The position numbers and the translations under genes are program-made. From the NCBI RefSeq assembly GCF_039522935.1, contig NZ_BAAAEI010000012.1, positions 1 to 64,000 on the forward strand: a stretch of 64,000 nucleotides of DNA, read 5' to 3'. Position 1 is the first letter of the stretch. Each line of letters begins with the position of its first letter. This document shows, in pieces, positions 32,888 to 41,218 of this stretch. A model generated the notes under the pieces. The model was not told the DNA's origin and did no database searches. It worked only from the letters and a program-made list of their open reading frames with translations. The DNA comes from Bowmanella denitrificans. GTDB lineage: Bacteria; Pseudomonadota; Gammaproteobacteria; Enterobacterales; Alteromonadaceae.

Positions 32888-34216
32888 TTACAAAATAAAA
32901 CGGCTTAGATCTTCATCTTCCACCAGGCTGTCCAGGTGGCCTTTGACATAGTCGGCATCGATCAGCAATTTCTCGCCCTGTTTTTCAGACGCACTGAAGG
33001 AAATGTCTTCCATCAGCTTTTCCATCACCGTATGCAATCGTCTGGCCCCAATGTTTTCGGTACGCTCGTTGACTTGCCAGGCCGCCTGCGCAATGCGCTC
33101 AATACCATCCTGAGTAAACTCTACTTCCACCCCTTCGGTACGCATAAGCTCCGAATACTGCTCGGTTAGTGAGGCATTAGGTTCGGTCAGAATACGAATA
33201 AAGTCATTGGCAGTAAGCGCACTCAGTTCTACCCTGATGGGCAATCGACCTTGCAGCTCCGGAATTAAATCCGATGGTTTGGCCATCTGAAACGCGCCAG
33301 AGGCAATAAACAGAATATGATCGGTTTTCACCATACCGTGCTTGGTACTGACGGTTGAGCCTTCCACCAGTGGTAGCAGGTCACGCTGCACGCCTTCGCG
33401 GGAAACGTCAGCGCCACTGGTATTTTCCCTTTTACAGATTTTGTCTATCTCATCAATAAATACGATGCCGTTCTGCTCAACGTTATACAGCGCTTTCTCT
33501 TTCAGATCTTCCTGATTCACCAAACGCGCAGCTTCTTCCTCAATCAACAGCTTAAAGGCTTCTTTGACCTTTAACTTCTTCTTCTTTTTGTGCGAACCGG
33601 ACAGGTTCTGGAACATGCTTTGCAGCTGGTTGGTCATCTCTTCCATGCCGGGTGGGGCCATAATTTCCACCCCCATCTGCGGCAGCGCTACATCCACATC
33701 GATTTCTTTGTCGTCCAACTGCCCTTCACGCAGTTTCTTACGAAACGCCTGGCGCGTGCCCTTGTCCTGGCCTTCTTCACGTTCACCCCAGACATTTTCA
33801 GGACGGGGTAGCAGGGCATCCAGTACGCGCTCCTCGGCCGCTTCCTCAGCACGGTAGCGTACTTTGGCCATTTCCTGTTCTTTGGTCATCTTCACCGAGA
33901 TATCGGCCAGGTCACGAATGATGGCTTCCACTTCCTTACCTACATACCCCACTTCAGTAAACTTAGTCGCTTCGACTTTAATAAATGGGGCATTTGCCAG
34001 TTTGGCCAGGCGACGGGCGATTTCGGTTTTACCCACCCCGGTTGGGCCAATCATCAGGATATTTTTGGGCGTCACTTCATGACGCAGCTCTTCATTCAAT
34101 TGCATACGTCGCCAGCGGTTACGCAGGGCAATGGCCACGGCACGTTTGGCACCCTGCTGGCCGATAATATGACGGTCCAGTTCGTGGACAATTTCTCTGG
34201 GGGTCATTTCCGACAT
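32888..34216 (-). CDS. hslU: ATP-dependent protease ATPase subunit HslU
   Basis: Predicted 442-residue AAA+ unfoldase that feeds HslV. MSEMTPREIVHELDRHIIGQQ is the family start, GPTGVGKTEIARRLA is Walker A, and VFIDEIDKI Walker B. The variable I domain spans about 110-240 with a Lys-rich KKKKKLKVKEAF stretch. The C terminus EDLSRFIL docks into HslV. Second gene of the hslVU operon. Confidence 0.97.
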   Translation of the reverse strand: MSEMTPREIVHELDRHIIGQQGAKRAVAIALRNRWRRMQLNEELRHEVTPKNILMIGPTGVGKTEIARRLAKLANAPFIKVEATKFTEVGYVGKEVEAIIRDLADISVKMTKEQEMAKVRYRAEEAAEERVLDALLPRPENVWGEREEGQDKGTRQAFRKKLREGQLDDKEIDVDVALPQMGVEIMAPPGMEEMTNQLQSMFQNLSGSHKKKKKLKVKEAFKLLIEEEAARLVNQEDLKEKALYNVEQNGIVFIDEIDKICKRENTSGADVSREGVQRDLLPLVEGSTVSTKHGMVKTDHILFIASGAFQMAKPSDLIPELQGRLPIRVELSALTANDFIRILTEPNASLTEQYSELMRTEGVEVEFTQDGIERIAQAAWQVNERTENIGARRLHTVMEKLMEDISFSASEKQGEKLLIDADYVKGHLDSLVEDEDLSRFIL

Positions 34217-34286
34217 GGATAAACCTTATATTGCAAAATTTATGGGTATCAGGGTGCCTAAGCAGTTCAGGCCCCCTGAAAATTGA

Positions 34287-34811
34287 TCAGTAATCCAGTT
34301 GCTCAACGGTATGATTGTGGTTGGTGAACACACAGATATCACCCGCAATGGTCAGGCTCTTTTCGGCGATTTCACGCGCACTGAGTTCGGTATTTTGCAG
34401 CAAAGCGGTTGCCGCAGCCTGAGCAAAAGGGCCACCCGAGCCAATGGCGATTAAATCCATTTCAGGCTGCAATACGTCACCGTTGCCGGTAATAATCAGC
34501 GACGCGGTTTCATCAGCCACCGCCAGCAATGCTTCCAGACGCCTTAACATACGGTCAGTACGCCAGTCTTTAGCCAATTCCACCGCAGCACGCATCAGAT
34601 GCCCCTGATGAATTTCCAATTTGGATTCAAAGCGCTCAAACAAGGTAAACGCATCCGCCGTACCACCGGCAAATCCAGCCAGAACTTTGTTCTGATACAG
34701 GCGGCGAACTTTTCTGGCATTGCCCTTCATTACGGTATTGCCAAGAGACACCTGGCCGTCGCCAGCGATGACAACCTGATTATTGCGCCTAACTGAAACT
34801 ATCGTAGTCAC
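34287..34811 (-). CDS. hslV: ATP-dependent protease peptidase subunit HslV
   Basis: Predicted 174-residue proteasome-type peptidase; Thr2 (MTTIVSVRRN) is the N-terminal nucleophile after Met removal. GDGQVSLGNTVMK and the GFAGGTADAFTLFERFE helix are typical. It forms a dodecamer with HslU caps. First gene of hslVU, with a sigma-32-type promoter upstream. Confidence 0.97.
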   Translation of the reverse strand: MTTIVSVRRNNQVVIAGDGQVSLGNTVMKGNARKVRRLYQNKVLAGFAGGTADAFTLFERFESKLEIHQGHLMRAAVELAKDWRTDRMLRRLEALLAVADETASLIITGNGDVLQPEMDLIAIGSGGPFAQAAATALLQNTELSAREIAEKSLTIAGDICVFTNHNHTVEQLDY

Positions 34812-34868
34812 CCGGACTCCTTAAGAATTCGTATCCGTCTGGCGGATATTCATATGAGATTAGCCTGT

Positions 34869-34896
34869 ATTTGGGGTTGAGCAGAGAATTTTCAAG
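34869..34896 (-). promoter_or_regulatory. Sigma-32 heat-shock promoter of hslVU
   Basis: On the minus strand CTTGAAA (34890-34896), 13 bases, then CCCCAAAT (34869-34876). This matches the RpoH consensus CTTGAAA-N11-16-CCCCAT-T. It lies about 60 bases before the hslV start. Confidence 0.8.
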
Positions 34897-34999
34897 TGAA
34901 ACAAATGGCCTCATTGAATCGCCAGACTGACACTGAATTCCTTGACCCTCTAAGTCGCCTTGCTTATAAATAGCGTTCGGTTTCCAAACCAGCATAATC

Positions 35000-35902
35000 A
35001 TGTCAGCAAAGCACCCCATTATTGCCATTACGGGTTCTTCCGGTGCAGGCACCACAACGACCACCAATGCCATACGCCATATTTTCCGCAATCTGGGTTT
35101 GAATGCGGCCTTTGTGGAAGGAGACAGTTTCCACCGTTTTACCCGTCCGGAAATGGAAGTGGAGATCCGCAAGGCCCAGGAACAAGGTCGGCATATCAGC
35201 TATTTTGGCCCCAGAGCCAATGATTTTGTGCTACTTGAGAACTTGTTTAAGGAATATGGTGAGACCGGCTCAGGAAAATACCGCCATTACCTGCATAGCT
35301 TTGACGATGCAGTGCCCTTCAACCAGATGCCCGGCACCTTTACGCCTTGGCAGGACTTACCCAAAAGTACCGAACTGCTGTTTTACGAAGGCTTACATGG
35401 CGGCGTGGTAACAGACGAAGCCGATGCCGCCAAACATGTGGATCTTCTGGTTGGCATGGTGCCTATTGTTAACCTGGAATGGATCCAGAAAATTGTGCGC
35501 GACACCACCGACCGCGGTCACTCGCGCGAGGCGGTGATGAGCAGTATCGTGCGCAGTATGGACGACTACTTCCAATACATTACCCCGCAGTTTTCCCGTA
35601 CCCATGTGAATTTTCAGCGGGTGCCCACGGTAGACACCTCTAATCCGTTCAGCGCCAGGGAAATTCCGTCCCATGACGAAAGTTTTGTGGTGGTGCGTTT
35701 TCGCCGTGAAATGCGCAATGTCAATTACCCTTATCTGCTGCAGATGATCGAAGGGGCCTTTATGTCCAGAATCAATACCATAGTGGTACCTGGGGGCAAA
35801 ATGGGGTTGGCAATGGAATTGATCCTGTCACCCCTGATCGAAGAATTGATGGATAAAAAACGCCGCGCCAGTTTCCAGATGGATTGGGTGGCGGAAAAAT
35901 AA
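35000..35902 (+). CDS. prkB: Phosphoribulokinase-like protein PrkB
   Basis: Predicted 300-residue kinase of the PRK family. The P-loop GSSGAGTTTTT and EGDSFHRFTRPEM, FYEGLHGG and VDLLVGMVPIVNLEWIQKI segments are typical of the heterotrophic PrkB branch. No RuBisCO or other Calvin-cycle genes are in the window. In enteric bacteria prkB sits near yhfA and crp; here yhfA-like osmC lies 2.4 kb downstream. The substrate in heterotrophs is not established. It is followed 9 bases later by a glycosyltransferase gene, implying an operon. Confidence 0.88.
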   Translation: MSAKHPIIAITGSSGAGTTTTTNAIRHIFRNLGLNAAFVEGDSFHRFTRPEMEVEIRKAQEQGRHISYFGPRANDFVLLENLFKEYGETGSGKYRHYLHSFDDAVPFNQMPGTFTPWQDLPKSTELLFYEGLHGGVVTDEADAAKHVDLLVGMVPIVNLEWIQKIVRDTTDRGHSREAVMSSIVRSMDDYFQYITPQFSRTHVNFQRVPTVDTSNPFSAREIPSHDESFVVVRFRREMRNVNYPYLLQMIEGAFMSRINTIVVPGGKMGLAMELILSPLIEELMDKKRRASFQMDWVAEK

Positions 35903-35911
35903 GGAACAAAC

Positions 35912-37123
35912 ATGGCCCCGCATCTGCTTTATTGTTGGGAATTGGGTCAGGGCTACGGTCATGTGCTTAATTTCCGGCACTTGGCATTGCGTTTGCTGGA
36001 ACAAGGCTGGCGGGTGAGTTGTGTGACAAAAAACCTGGACGTCAGCCGTAAAATGCTGCCCGAGATCCAGGATATCCGTGCCACACCGGCCACAGACAGA
36101 CAAGTTAAACATAACCCAACCCGCAATCTGGCGGAAATTCTGGTAAACAACGGCTTTCATGATCAACGAAACACGTTAAATCGCTGCCAGGCCTGGCTGG
36201 ATATTTTCACTGAGCTGCAACCCGATATTGTGCTGATAGATCATGCTCCCACAGCGTTGTTAGTGAGCCATGCTGCCGACATCCCCAGAGTGCTGATGGG
36301 CACCGGCTTTTTTATCCCGCCCGACACGAAACCCTTACCCTTCTTACTGAGTCATTTGCTTGGTGAACAACAAAGTGGTGCCGAAGACCAGGTCCTGTCA
36401 CAGTGCAATGCTTTCCTGCAAAGTGCCAGGAAGCCCCCCCTGGCGTATTTCAGTCAGTTGTTTAGCCAGGCCGACGATTGTTTTCTTTGTACTCTGCCAG
36501 AGTTTGATCATTACTCACAACGCCAGGACGCTGAATATTGGGGCCCTTGTTTCGATTTTGAGCAGGGTGCATTGCCGCAGTGGTCACAGGAAGATAAGCC
36601 CAGAATATTTGTGTATCTGCACCAGGATTTCGTTGCCATGCCAACCATTTTGCAGCAATTGCATGAACTGGATGCGGCCGTGTCATTACATATTTCCGGT
36701 ATAGAGCAGGATGTAACGGCGCAATACCCTAAGTTTACCTGGCATCGGGATGCGGTTAATCTGGCTGCGGTAGCTGCTGAGTGCGATTTAGTCATCTGTC
36801 ATGCCGGCCATGGTACTCTGTCAGGTATGCTGCTCAATGCCGTACCTTTGCTATTGCTGCCCAAGCAGCTTGAACAATGGATATTGGCGGAGTTACTGTG
36901 TCGCCGCTATCTTGCATATTTTATCCCCCCCGAAGGCGACTACCAGAATCTGGCCGACAAAATAAACAGAATATTGAATGACGATAAACTCAGACAAAAC
37001 CTGACGGCATTTGCCAATACTTATGCGGGTTTTTCTCATCAGGAGCAAAAGCAGGGAATGTTGGAAGCACTGCAAACCTTGCTGGAAAATAAAAAGCCCG
37101 GCTTAACACCGGGCTTTGTATAG
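35912..37123 (+). CDS. GT-B family glycosyltransferase (UGT-like)
   Basis: Predicted 403-residue protein. The N terminus HLLYCWELGQGYGHVLNFRHLALRLLEQGW is the GT-B acceptor-side opening with a glycine-rich loop, and the C-terminal half has CHAGHGTLSGMLLNAVPLLLLPKQLEQ, the nucleotide-sugar donor motif of UDP-glycosyltransferase-like enzymes. No signal or membrane helix is obvious. It starts 9 bases after prkB, so a link to a phosphorylated sugar pathway is possible but unproven. Its last codons form the terminator hairpin of the opposite gene. Confidence 0.75.
   Translation: MAPHLLYCWELGQGYGHVLNFRHLALRLLEQGWRVSCVTKNLDVSRKMLPEIQDIRATPATDRQVKHNPTRNLAEILVNNGFHDQRNTLNRCQAWLDIFTELQPDIVLIDHAPTALLVSHAADIPRVLMGTGFFIPPDTKPLPFLLSHLLGEQQSGAEDQVLSQCNAFLQSARKPPLAYFSQLFSQADDCFLCTLPEFDHYSQRQDAEYWGPCFDFEQGALPQWSQEDKPRIFVYLHQDFVAMPTILQQLHELDAAVSLHISGIEQDVTAQYPKFTWHRDAVNLAAVAAECDLVICHAGHGTLSGMLLNAVPLLLLPKQLEQWILAELLCRRYLAYFIPPEGDYQNLADKINRILNDDKLRQNLTAFANTYAGFSHQEQKQGMLEALQTLLENKKPGLTPGFV
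37086..37117 (-). terminator. Terminator hairpin shared by convergent genes
   Basis: AAAGCCCGG-7 nt-CCGGGCTTT. On the minus strand it is followed by TTATTTT, terminating the PEP-CTERM gene; it lies inside the last codons of the plus-strand glycosyltransferase gene. Confidence 0.8.
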
Positions 37124-37136
37124 CCATACAATAATG

Positions 37137-38114
37137 CTATTGGGTTTTCCTGCGCCGACGGAAAGCCAGACCAGCCAGGCCCGCACCTAACAGCGCGATA
37201 CTGGCGGGTTCTGGCACCGAGGTGGAGTTTTGTCTGATATTGTTGTCGTTAAAGGCAACAGGCACGGTGCTGAAACCATTTGGGTCACCAAACTGCGCAT
37301 AGGTATAGCCAGTGTAAGAGCCCCAGGAACCATATTCGCCGTATTCACCATAGCCGCAATCCTCGGTAACCGCACTGACGCTTGCCAGGTTTGCTGTACC
37401 ATAATTGCCATAACCGTTGTCGCAACTTTTCAGGTGATTACCTTGCACAAAGGTCGTGATACTGTAGGTCAGATTGAACGACTCACCGGCTCCCCATACA
37501 CCAAGGTTCAGGGTGTCGGAAAAGGCGGACCACCAGTAGTAGCTGTCGCCATTCTGGTAACTGCCGAGCATAGTGCCGGAATAGGTTGCCTGTGACCCAT
37601 TGATATCAGTATCCAGAGTAAACATGCTGCTCCATAGCGAGTTGCCGTCTACGCTGATATCAACAATATAACCCGCGGTAGAAAACTCTTCCGACGTGGT
37701 AAAGCCATAGTTTTCAGCATCCAGGGAGCCCCGGTTAATGCTGAAATCATAACTATATAGCTGGGCGAGGCCACTGCTGTTCAGAACATCAACGGATTGG
37801 GTAACAGTAGAAAATTGGTGGTAATGTGCGCCCACGCCATAGGAGCGGGAATACATCCAGCCTACATCGTTGCCGCTGGCCCCACCCGAGGTGTCGGCGT
37901 CTGAGCCGTATCTGTCGATATAGGACGAAGACCAGCTTGGATCAGAATCGCTGTTGCTGTCCTCGTCATACAGCGGATCACCTATCTGGTATCCGGTCTC
38001 AGTGGAAATAGTGTAATTTAACAGTGTTGCCTGGGCTGGCATAACGGCCACACCCAGAATAGTGGCAACGGCCAGGCTCAGAGATTTTGGCCGAAAAATA
38101 ACGGACTTTTGCAT
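37137..38114 (-). CDS. PEP-CTERM sorting domain protein
   Basis: Predicted 325-residue exported protein. The start MQKSVIFRPKSLSLAVATILG is preceded by GGAG at good spacing; the signal peptide ends near MPAQA. The middle is Ser/Gly/Tyr-rich with YGNYG, YGEYGEYGSWGSY-type runs. The C terminus VPEPASIALLGAGLAGLAFRRRR is the exosortase (EpsH/XrtA) recognition signal: Pro-Glu-Pro, transmembrane helix, basic tail. An exosortase must be encoded elsewhere. Such proteins are usually made with exopolysaccharide. A sigma-54-like promoter lies 70 bases upstream. Confidence 0.9.
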   Translation of the reverse strand: MQKSVIFRPKSLSLAVATILGVAVMPAQATLLNYTISTETGYQIGDPLYDEDSNSDSDPSWSSSYIDRYGSDADTSGGASGNDVGWMYSRSYGVGAHYHQFSTVTQSVDVLNSSGLAQLYSYDFSINRGSLDAENYGFTTSEEFSTAGYIVDISVDGNSLWSSMFTLDTDINGSQATYSGTMLGSYQNGDSYYWWSAFSDTLNLGVWGAGESFNLTYSITTFVQGNHLKSCDNGYGNYGTANLASVSAVTEDCGYGEYGEYGSWGSYTGYTYAQFGDPNGFSTVPVAFNDNNIRQNSTSVPEPASIALLGAGLAGLAFRRRRKTQ

Positions 38115-38182
38115 AAACGTCTCCAAAGATTACTGACAGTCTGACCGGCACTATGCCGATTCACAACCGACCGAGCTTGCCC

Positions 38183-38200
38183 AATGCATAGTCAATGCCA
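38183..38200 (-). promoter_or_regulatory. Sigma-54-type promoter of the PEP-CTERM gene
   Basis: On the minus strand TGGCATTGACTATGCATT has the GG-N10-GC spacing of -24/-12 elements. It would start transcription about 60 bases before the ATG at 38114. PEP-CTERM genes are known to be controlled by the sigma-54 activator PrsR, so the match is biologically sensible. Confidence 0.6.
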
Positions 38201-38341
38201 GCAATCCAACTTTGGATAATATCCATACAATTCAAAGATATAAAAATAAACAAAAGTAAGTACTGGAAAAATACCAACCCAGCACTGTAAAAAAATTGGA
38301 CATAAGTAGAGCGTGTTAACCTTTTGAGTACAGTTTTAATC

Positions 38342-38749
38342 TCAGAACTCGGCTTCAAGCACTTCAAAACTGTGGCTTACTGCCACCGATTTACCCAGCA
38401 TAATGGACACCGAGCAGTATTTTTCGGCCGACAGATTTACTGCTCTTTCCACATGTTTTTCACTTACATCCTGGCCACTGACCACAAAGTGTAAATGCAG
38501 CTTGGTAAATACTGCAGGCACGGCATCCGCACGCTCACCGCTGAGTTTCACTTCAACACCTGTTACTTTCTGTTTGGCCTTTTTCAGGATGCTGACCACA
38601 TCCACCGAGGCGCAACTGCCCGCGGCCATCATCACCATTTCCATCGGACTAGCGGCGCTACTTTTGTCACCATCCATCACTACCGCGTGGCCGCTGTCTG
38701 ACGTGCCAACAAAACGGTAACCATCCACCCACTTAACTGATGCCTGCAT
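38342..38749 (-). CDS. OsmC/YhfA family protein
   Basis: Predicted 135-residue OsmC-fold protein. The ATG at 38749 (MQASVKWVDGYRFVGTSDSG) follows GGAGTGAAACG and matches YhfA length; the longer frame adds about 41 unrelated residues. SPMEMVMMAAGSCASVDVVSILKK contains the Cys of OsmC-type thiol peroxidases, and KYCSVSIML the second Cys. YhfA-like proteins are often next to crp or ompR regions; here ompR is divergent, 247 bases away. Confidence 0.88.
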   Translation of the reverse strand: MQASVKWVDGYRFVGTSDSGHAVVMDGDKSSAASPMEMVMMAAGSCASVDVVSILKKAKQKVTGVEVKLSGERADAVPAVFTKLHLHFVVSGQDVSEKHVERAVNLSAEKYCSVSIMLGKSVAVSHSFEVLEAEF

Positions 38750-38996
38750 TCGTTTCACTCCATAGTGCCTGGCACATTGTGGCCAGACGCGTTTGTTTGC
38801 GGTTATTTTGCCTAAAGGTAAGGTTTTACGCCAGCGCCATGCAGACACACAAACTTTGTAACAACTGCGCATGTCAGGCAGGCAAGCTTTTAATTTACTT
38901 ATGCTTTACCTTATAGTGACAAACATTGTGGCTGAGTTGCACCAAGTCCCCTTTTGGTGTTGGATATCAGCGGTATTTTTTGCAGGTAAATAAGCA

Positions 38997-39725
38997 ATGG
39001 GACAGGAAACACCTAAGGTACTGGTAGTTGATGATGATATGCGTCTGCGTAGCTTGCTGGAACGCTATCTGGTTGAGCAGGGCTATCAGGTCAGAACGGC
39101 AGCCAATTCAGAACAAATGGACAGGCTGCTGGAACGGGAAAACTTCCATATGATGGTGCTGGACCTGATGTTACCCGGTGAAGACGGCCTGTCCATTTGT
39201 CGTCGCCTGCGTCAGCGCGAAAATGAAATCCCTATTGTGATGCTGACAGCCAAAGGCGATGAAGTAGATCGCATAATCGGCCTGGAGATGGGTGCCGATG
39301 ATTACCTGCCCAAACCCTTTAATCCGCGTGAGCTGCTGGCCCGCATCAAGGCCGTATTGCGTCGTCGTACCACCGAAGCTCCTGGTGCACCTTCGCAAGA
39401 AGAACAAATGGTCACATTTGGTAAATACAGTCTTAATCTGGCCACCCGTGAAATGAATGCAGACGGTCAGCCGATGACACTGACCAGTGGTGAATTTGCC
39501 GTACTTAAGTCTTTGGTGACCCACCCCAGAGTGCCGTTGTCCAGAGATAAACTGATGAACCTTGCCAGAGGCCGCGACTACAGTGCGCTGGAGCGCAGCA
39601 TTGATGTGCAGGTTTCGCGTCTGCGTCGTATGCTGGAAGACGACCCTGCCAACCCTCGCTATATTCAGACCGTATGGGGTTTAGGCTACGTGTTTGTGCC
39701 GGATGGTGAGAAGAAGAACGCCTAG
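38997..39725 (+). CDS. ompR: Osmolarity response regulator OmpR
   Basis: Predicted 242-residue response regulator. The receiver domain (about 8-120) has VLVVDDDMRLR, phospho-acceptor Asp in MMVLDLMLPGEDGLS and KPFNPREL. The winged-helix DNA-binding domain follows with SRDKLMNLARGRDYSALERSIDVQVSRLRR. Operon with envZ, 21 bases downstream. Confidence 0.97.
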   Translation: MGQETPKVLVVDDDMRLRSLLERYLVEQGYQVRTAANSEQMDRLLERENFHMMVLDLMLPGEDGLSICRRLRQRENEIPIVMLTAKGDEVDRIIGLEMGADDYLPKPFNPRELLARIKAVLRRRTTEAPGAPSQEEQMVTFGKYSLNLATREMNADGQPMTLTSGEFAVLKSLVTHPRVPLSRDKLMNLARGRDYSALERSIDVQVSRLRRMLEDDPANPRYIQTVWGLGYVFVPDGEKKNA

Positions 39726-39746
39726 TTCTGAATATCAATTAACATT

Positions 39747-41063
39747 ATGCGTGTATTGCCTAAGAGCGCCTTTGGTCAGACCGTACTGCTGATCGGTTTG
39801 TTGCTGTTGATCAACCAGGTGGTGTCTTACCTGTCGGTGACCTATTACTTTATTCGTCCCACTTACCAGCAGATCAATCATCTGCTGGCAAATCAGGTTA
39901 ATGTGATTTTCCTGGAAGGACTGGACCATCAGGACCCTGATTTACACAGGGAATTCTTTGATGCCACGGGTATTCGTATTTTGTCCGAAGCAGAGGCCAG
40001 ACAACAGGGTTTGGACCAGGCCAGACATTATCAGTCATTATCCAGACAAATGTCGGAGCGCCTGGGTGGCAGTGCCGATGTGCGTATTACGCCGGGCGAT
40101 CCCTATATGTTCTGGGTCAATCCTCCACAGGACCCCAATTTGTGGATCACCATTCCCATGCAGGGTCTGGGCGAAACCGACATTTCGCCACTGACTATCT
40201 ATCTGATGGTCATTGGTGTACTCAGCGTGGCGGGCGGCTGGTTATTTGTGCGGCGCCTTAACAAACCCCTGCAGGCCCTTCAACATGCCGCCATGGCCGT
40301 GGCCCGGGGTAATTTTCCAGCCCCGCTGAAAGAAAGTGGCTCAAGTGAGATTATGGCGGTAACCCGTGCGTTCAATCAGATGTCACGAGGTATTAAGCAG
40401 CTTGAAGACGACCGGGCATTGCTGACAGCAGGAATTTCCCATGATTTGCGCACGCCGTTAACCCGTATCCGTCTGGCCACCGAAATGTTACCAGACCAAC
40501 AGGAATGGATTCGCGATGGCATTAATCATGATATTGAGGATATGAACGATATCATCGATCAATTTATCAATTATGTGCGCCAGGACCGACAAGAGAAGTT
40601 GGAGCGAGTTAATCTTAACAGTCTGATCGACGATGTTGTGCGCGTCAGGGACATCGAAGAAAATCACCACATCAAGCTTGAACTGGCCGAAGTGCCGGAC
40701 TTACAACTGCGCAAAGTGGCCATCAAGCGCGTGTTGGACAATCTGATTGAAAACGCATTTCGTTACGGCAGCCCGCATATAGAGATTAGTTCCGATTACA
40801 ACAAAAAACGCCGCGAAGTGACCTTTAGTGTGCGAGACCATGGCCCGGGCATTCCAGAAGATCAAATCGACAATCTGTTTCAACCCTTTACGCAGGGCGA
40901 CAAGGCCAGGGGCAGCCTCGGCTCGGGTTTGGGACTGGCCATTATTAAACGTATCGTTGATATGCATCTTGGCAGTATCAGACTGGAAAATCATCCGGAT
41001 GGAGGGCTGATTGCCAAAGTGGCTTTGCCGAGCAAGCTGGACAGCAGCGGCAAATTACCTTAG
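39747..41063 (+). CDS. envZ: Osmosensor histidine kinase EnvZ
   Basis: Predicted 438-residue inner-membrane kinase. The first transmembrane helix (about 12-33) and the second (about 150-170) enclose a periplasmic domain. HAMP follows, then the H-box AGISHDLRTPLTRIRLATEM, N-box NLIENAFRYG and DHGPGIP, LGLAIIKRIV. It phosphorylates OmpR in response to osmotic conditions. Confidence 0.96.
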   Translation: MRVLPKSAFGQTVLLIGLLLLINQVVSYLSVTYYFIRPTYQQINHLLANQVNVIFLEGLDHQDPDLHREFFDATGIRILSEAEARQQGLDQARHYQSLSRQMSERLGGSADVRITPGDPYMFWVNPPQDPNLWITIPMQGLGETDISPLTIYLMVIGVLSVAGGWLFVRRLNKPLQALQHAAMAVARGNFPAPLKESGSSEIMAVTRAFNQMSRGIKQLEDDRALLTAGISHDLRTPLTRIRLATEMLPDQQEWIRDGINHDIEDMNDIIDQFINYVRQDRQEKLERVNLNSLIDDVVRVRDIEENHHIKLELAEVPDLQLRKVAIKRVLDNLIENAFRYGSPHIEISSDYNKKRREVTFSVRDHGPGIPEDQIDNLFQPFTQGDKARGSLGSGLGLAIIKRIVDMHLGSIRLENHPDGGLIAKVALPSKLDSSGKLP

Positions 41064-41218
41064 CACCACACACACAGAATTTTACAATTTTCCCACATCA
41101 TTAACCTATGGCAATCCTTGCTTAACATTGCGGCCATCTGGGCGGCTGGTACTATGAGCTTGACTACCTTCGCCGAAAAATGACAAACAGCCTCTGATAA
41201 CAATAGTAAGGAATAATT

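Noticed and set aside
35000..35902. Calvin-cycle phosphoribulokinase
   Set aside because: The protein is of the heterotroph PrkB branch and no RuBisCO or other fixation gene is visible, so carbon fixation is not supported.
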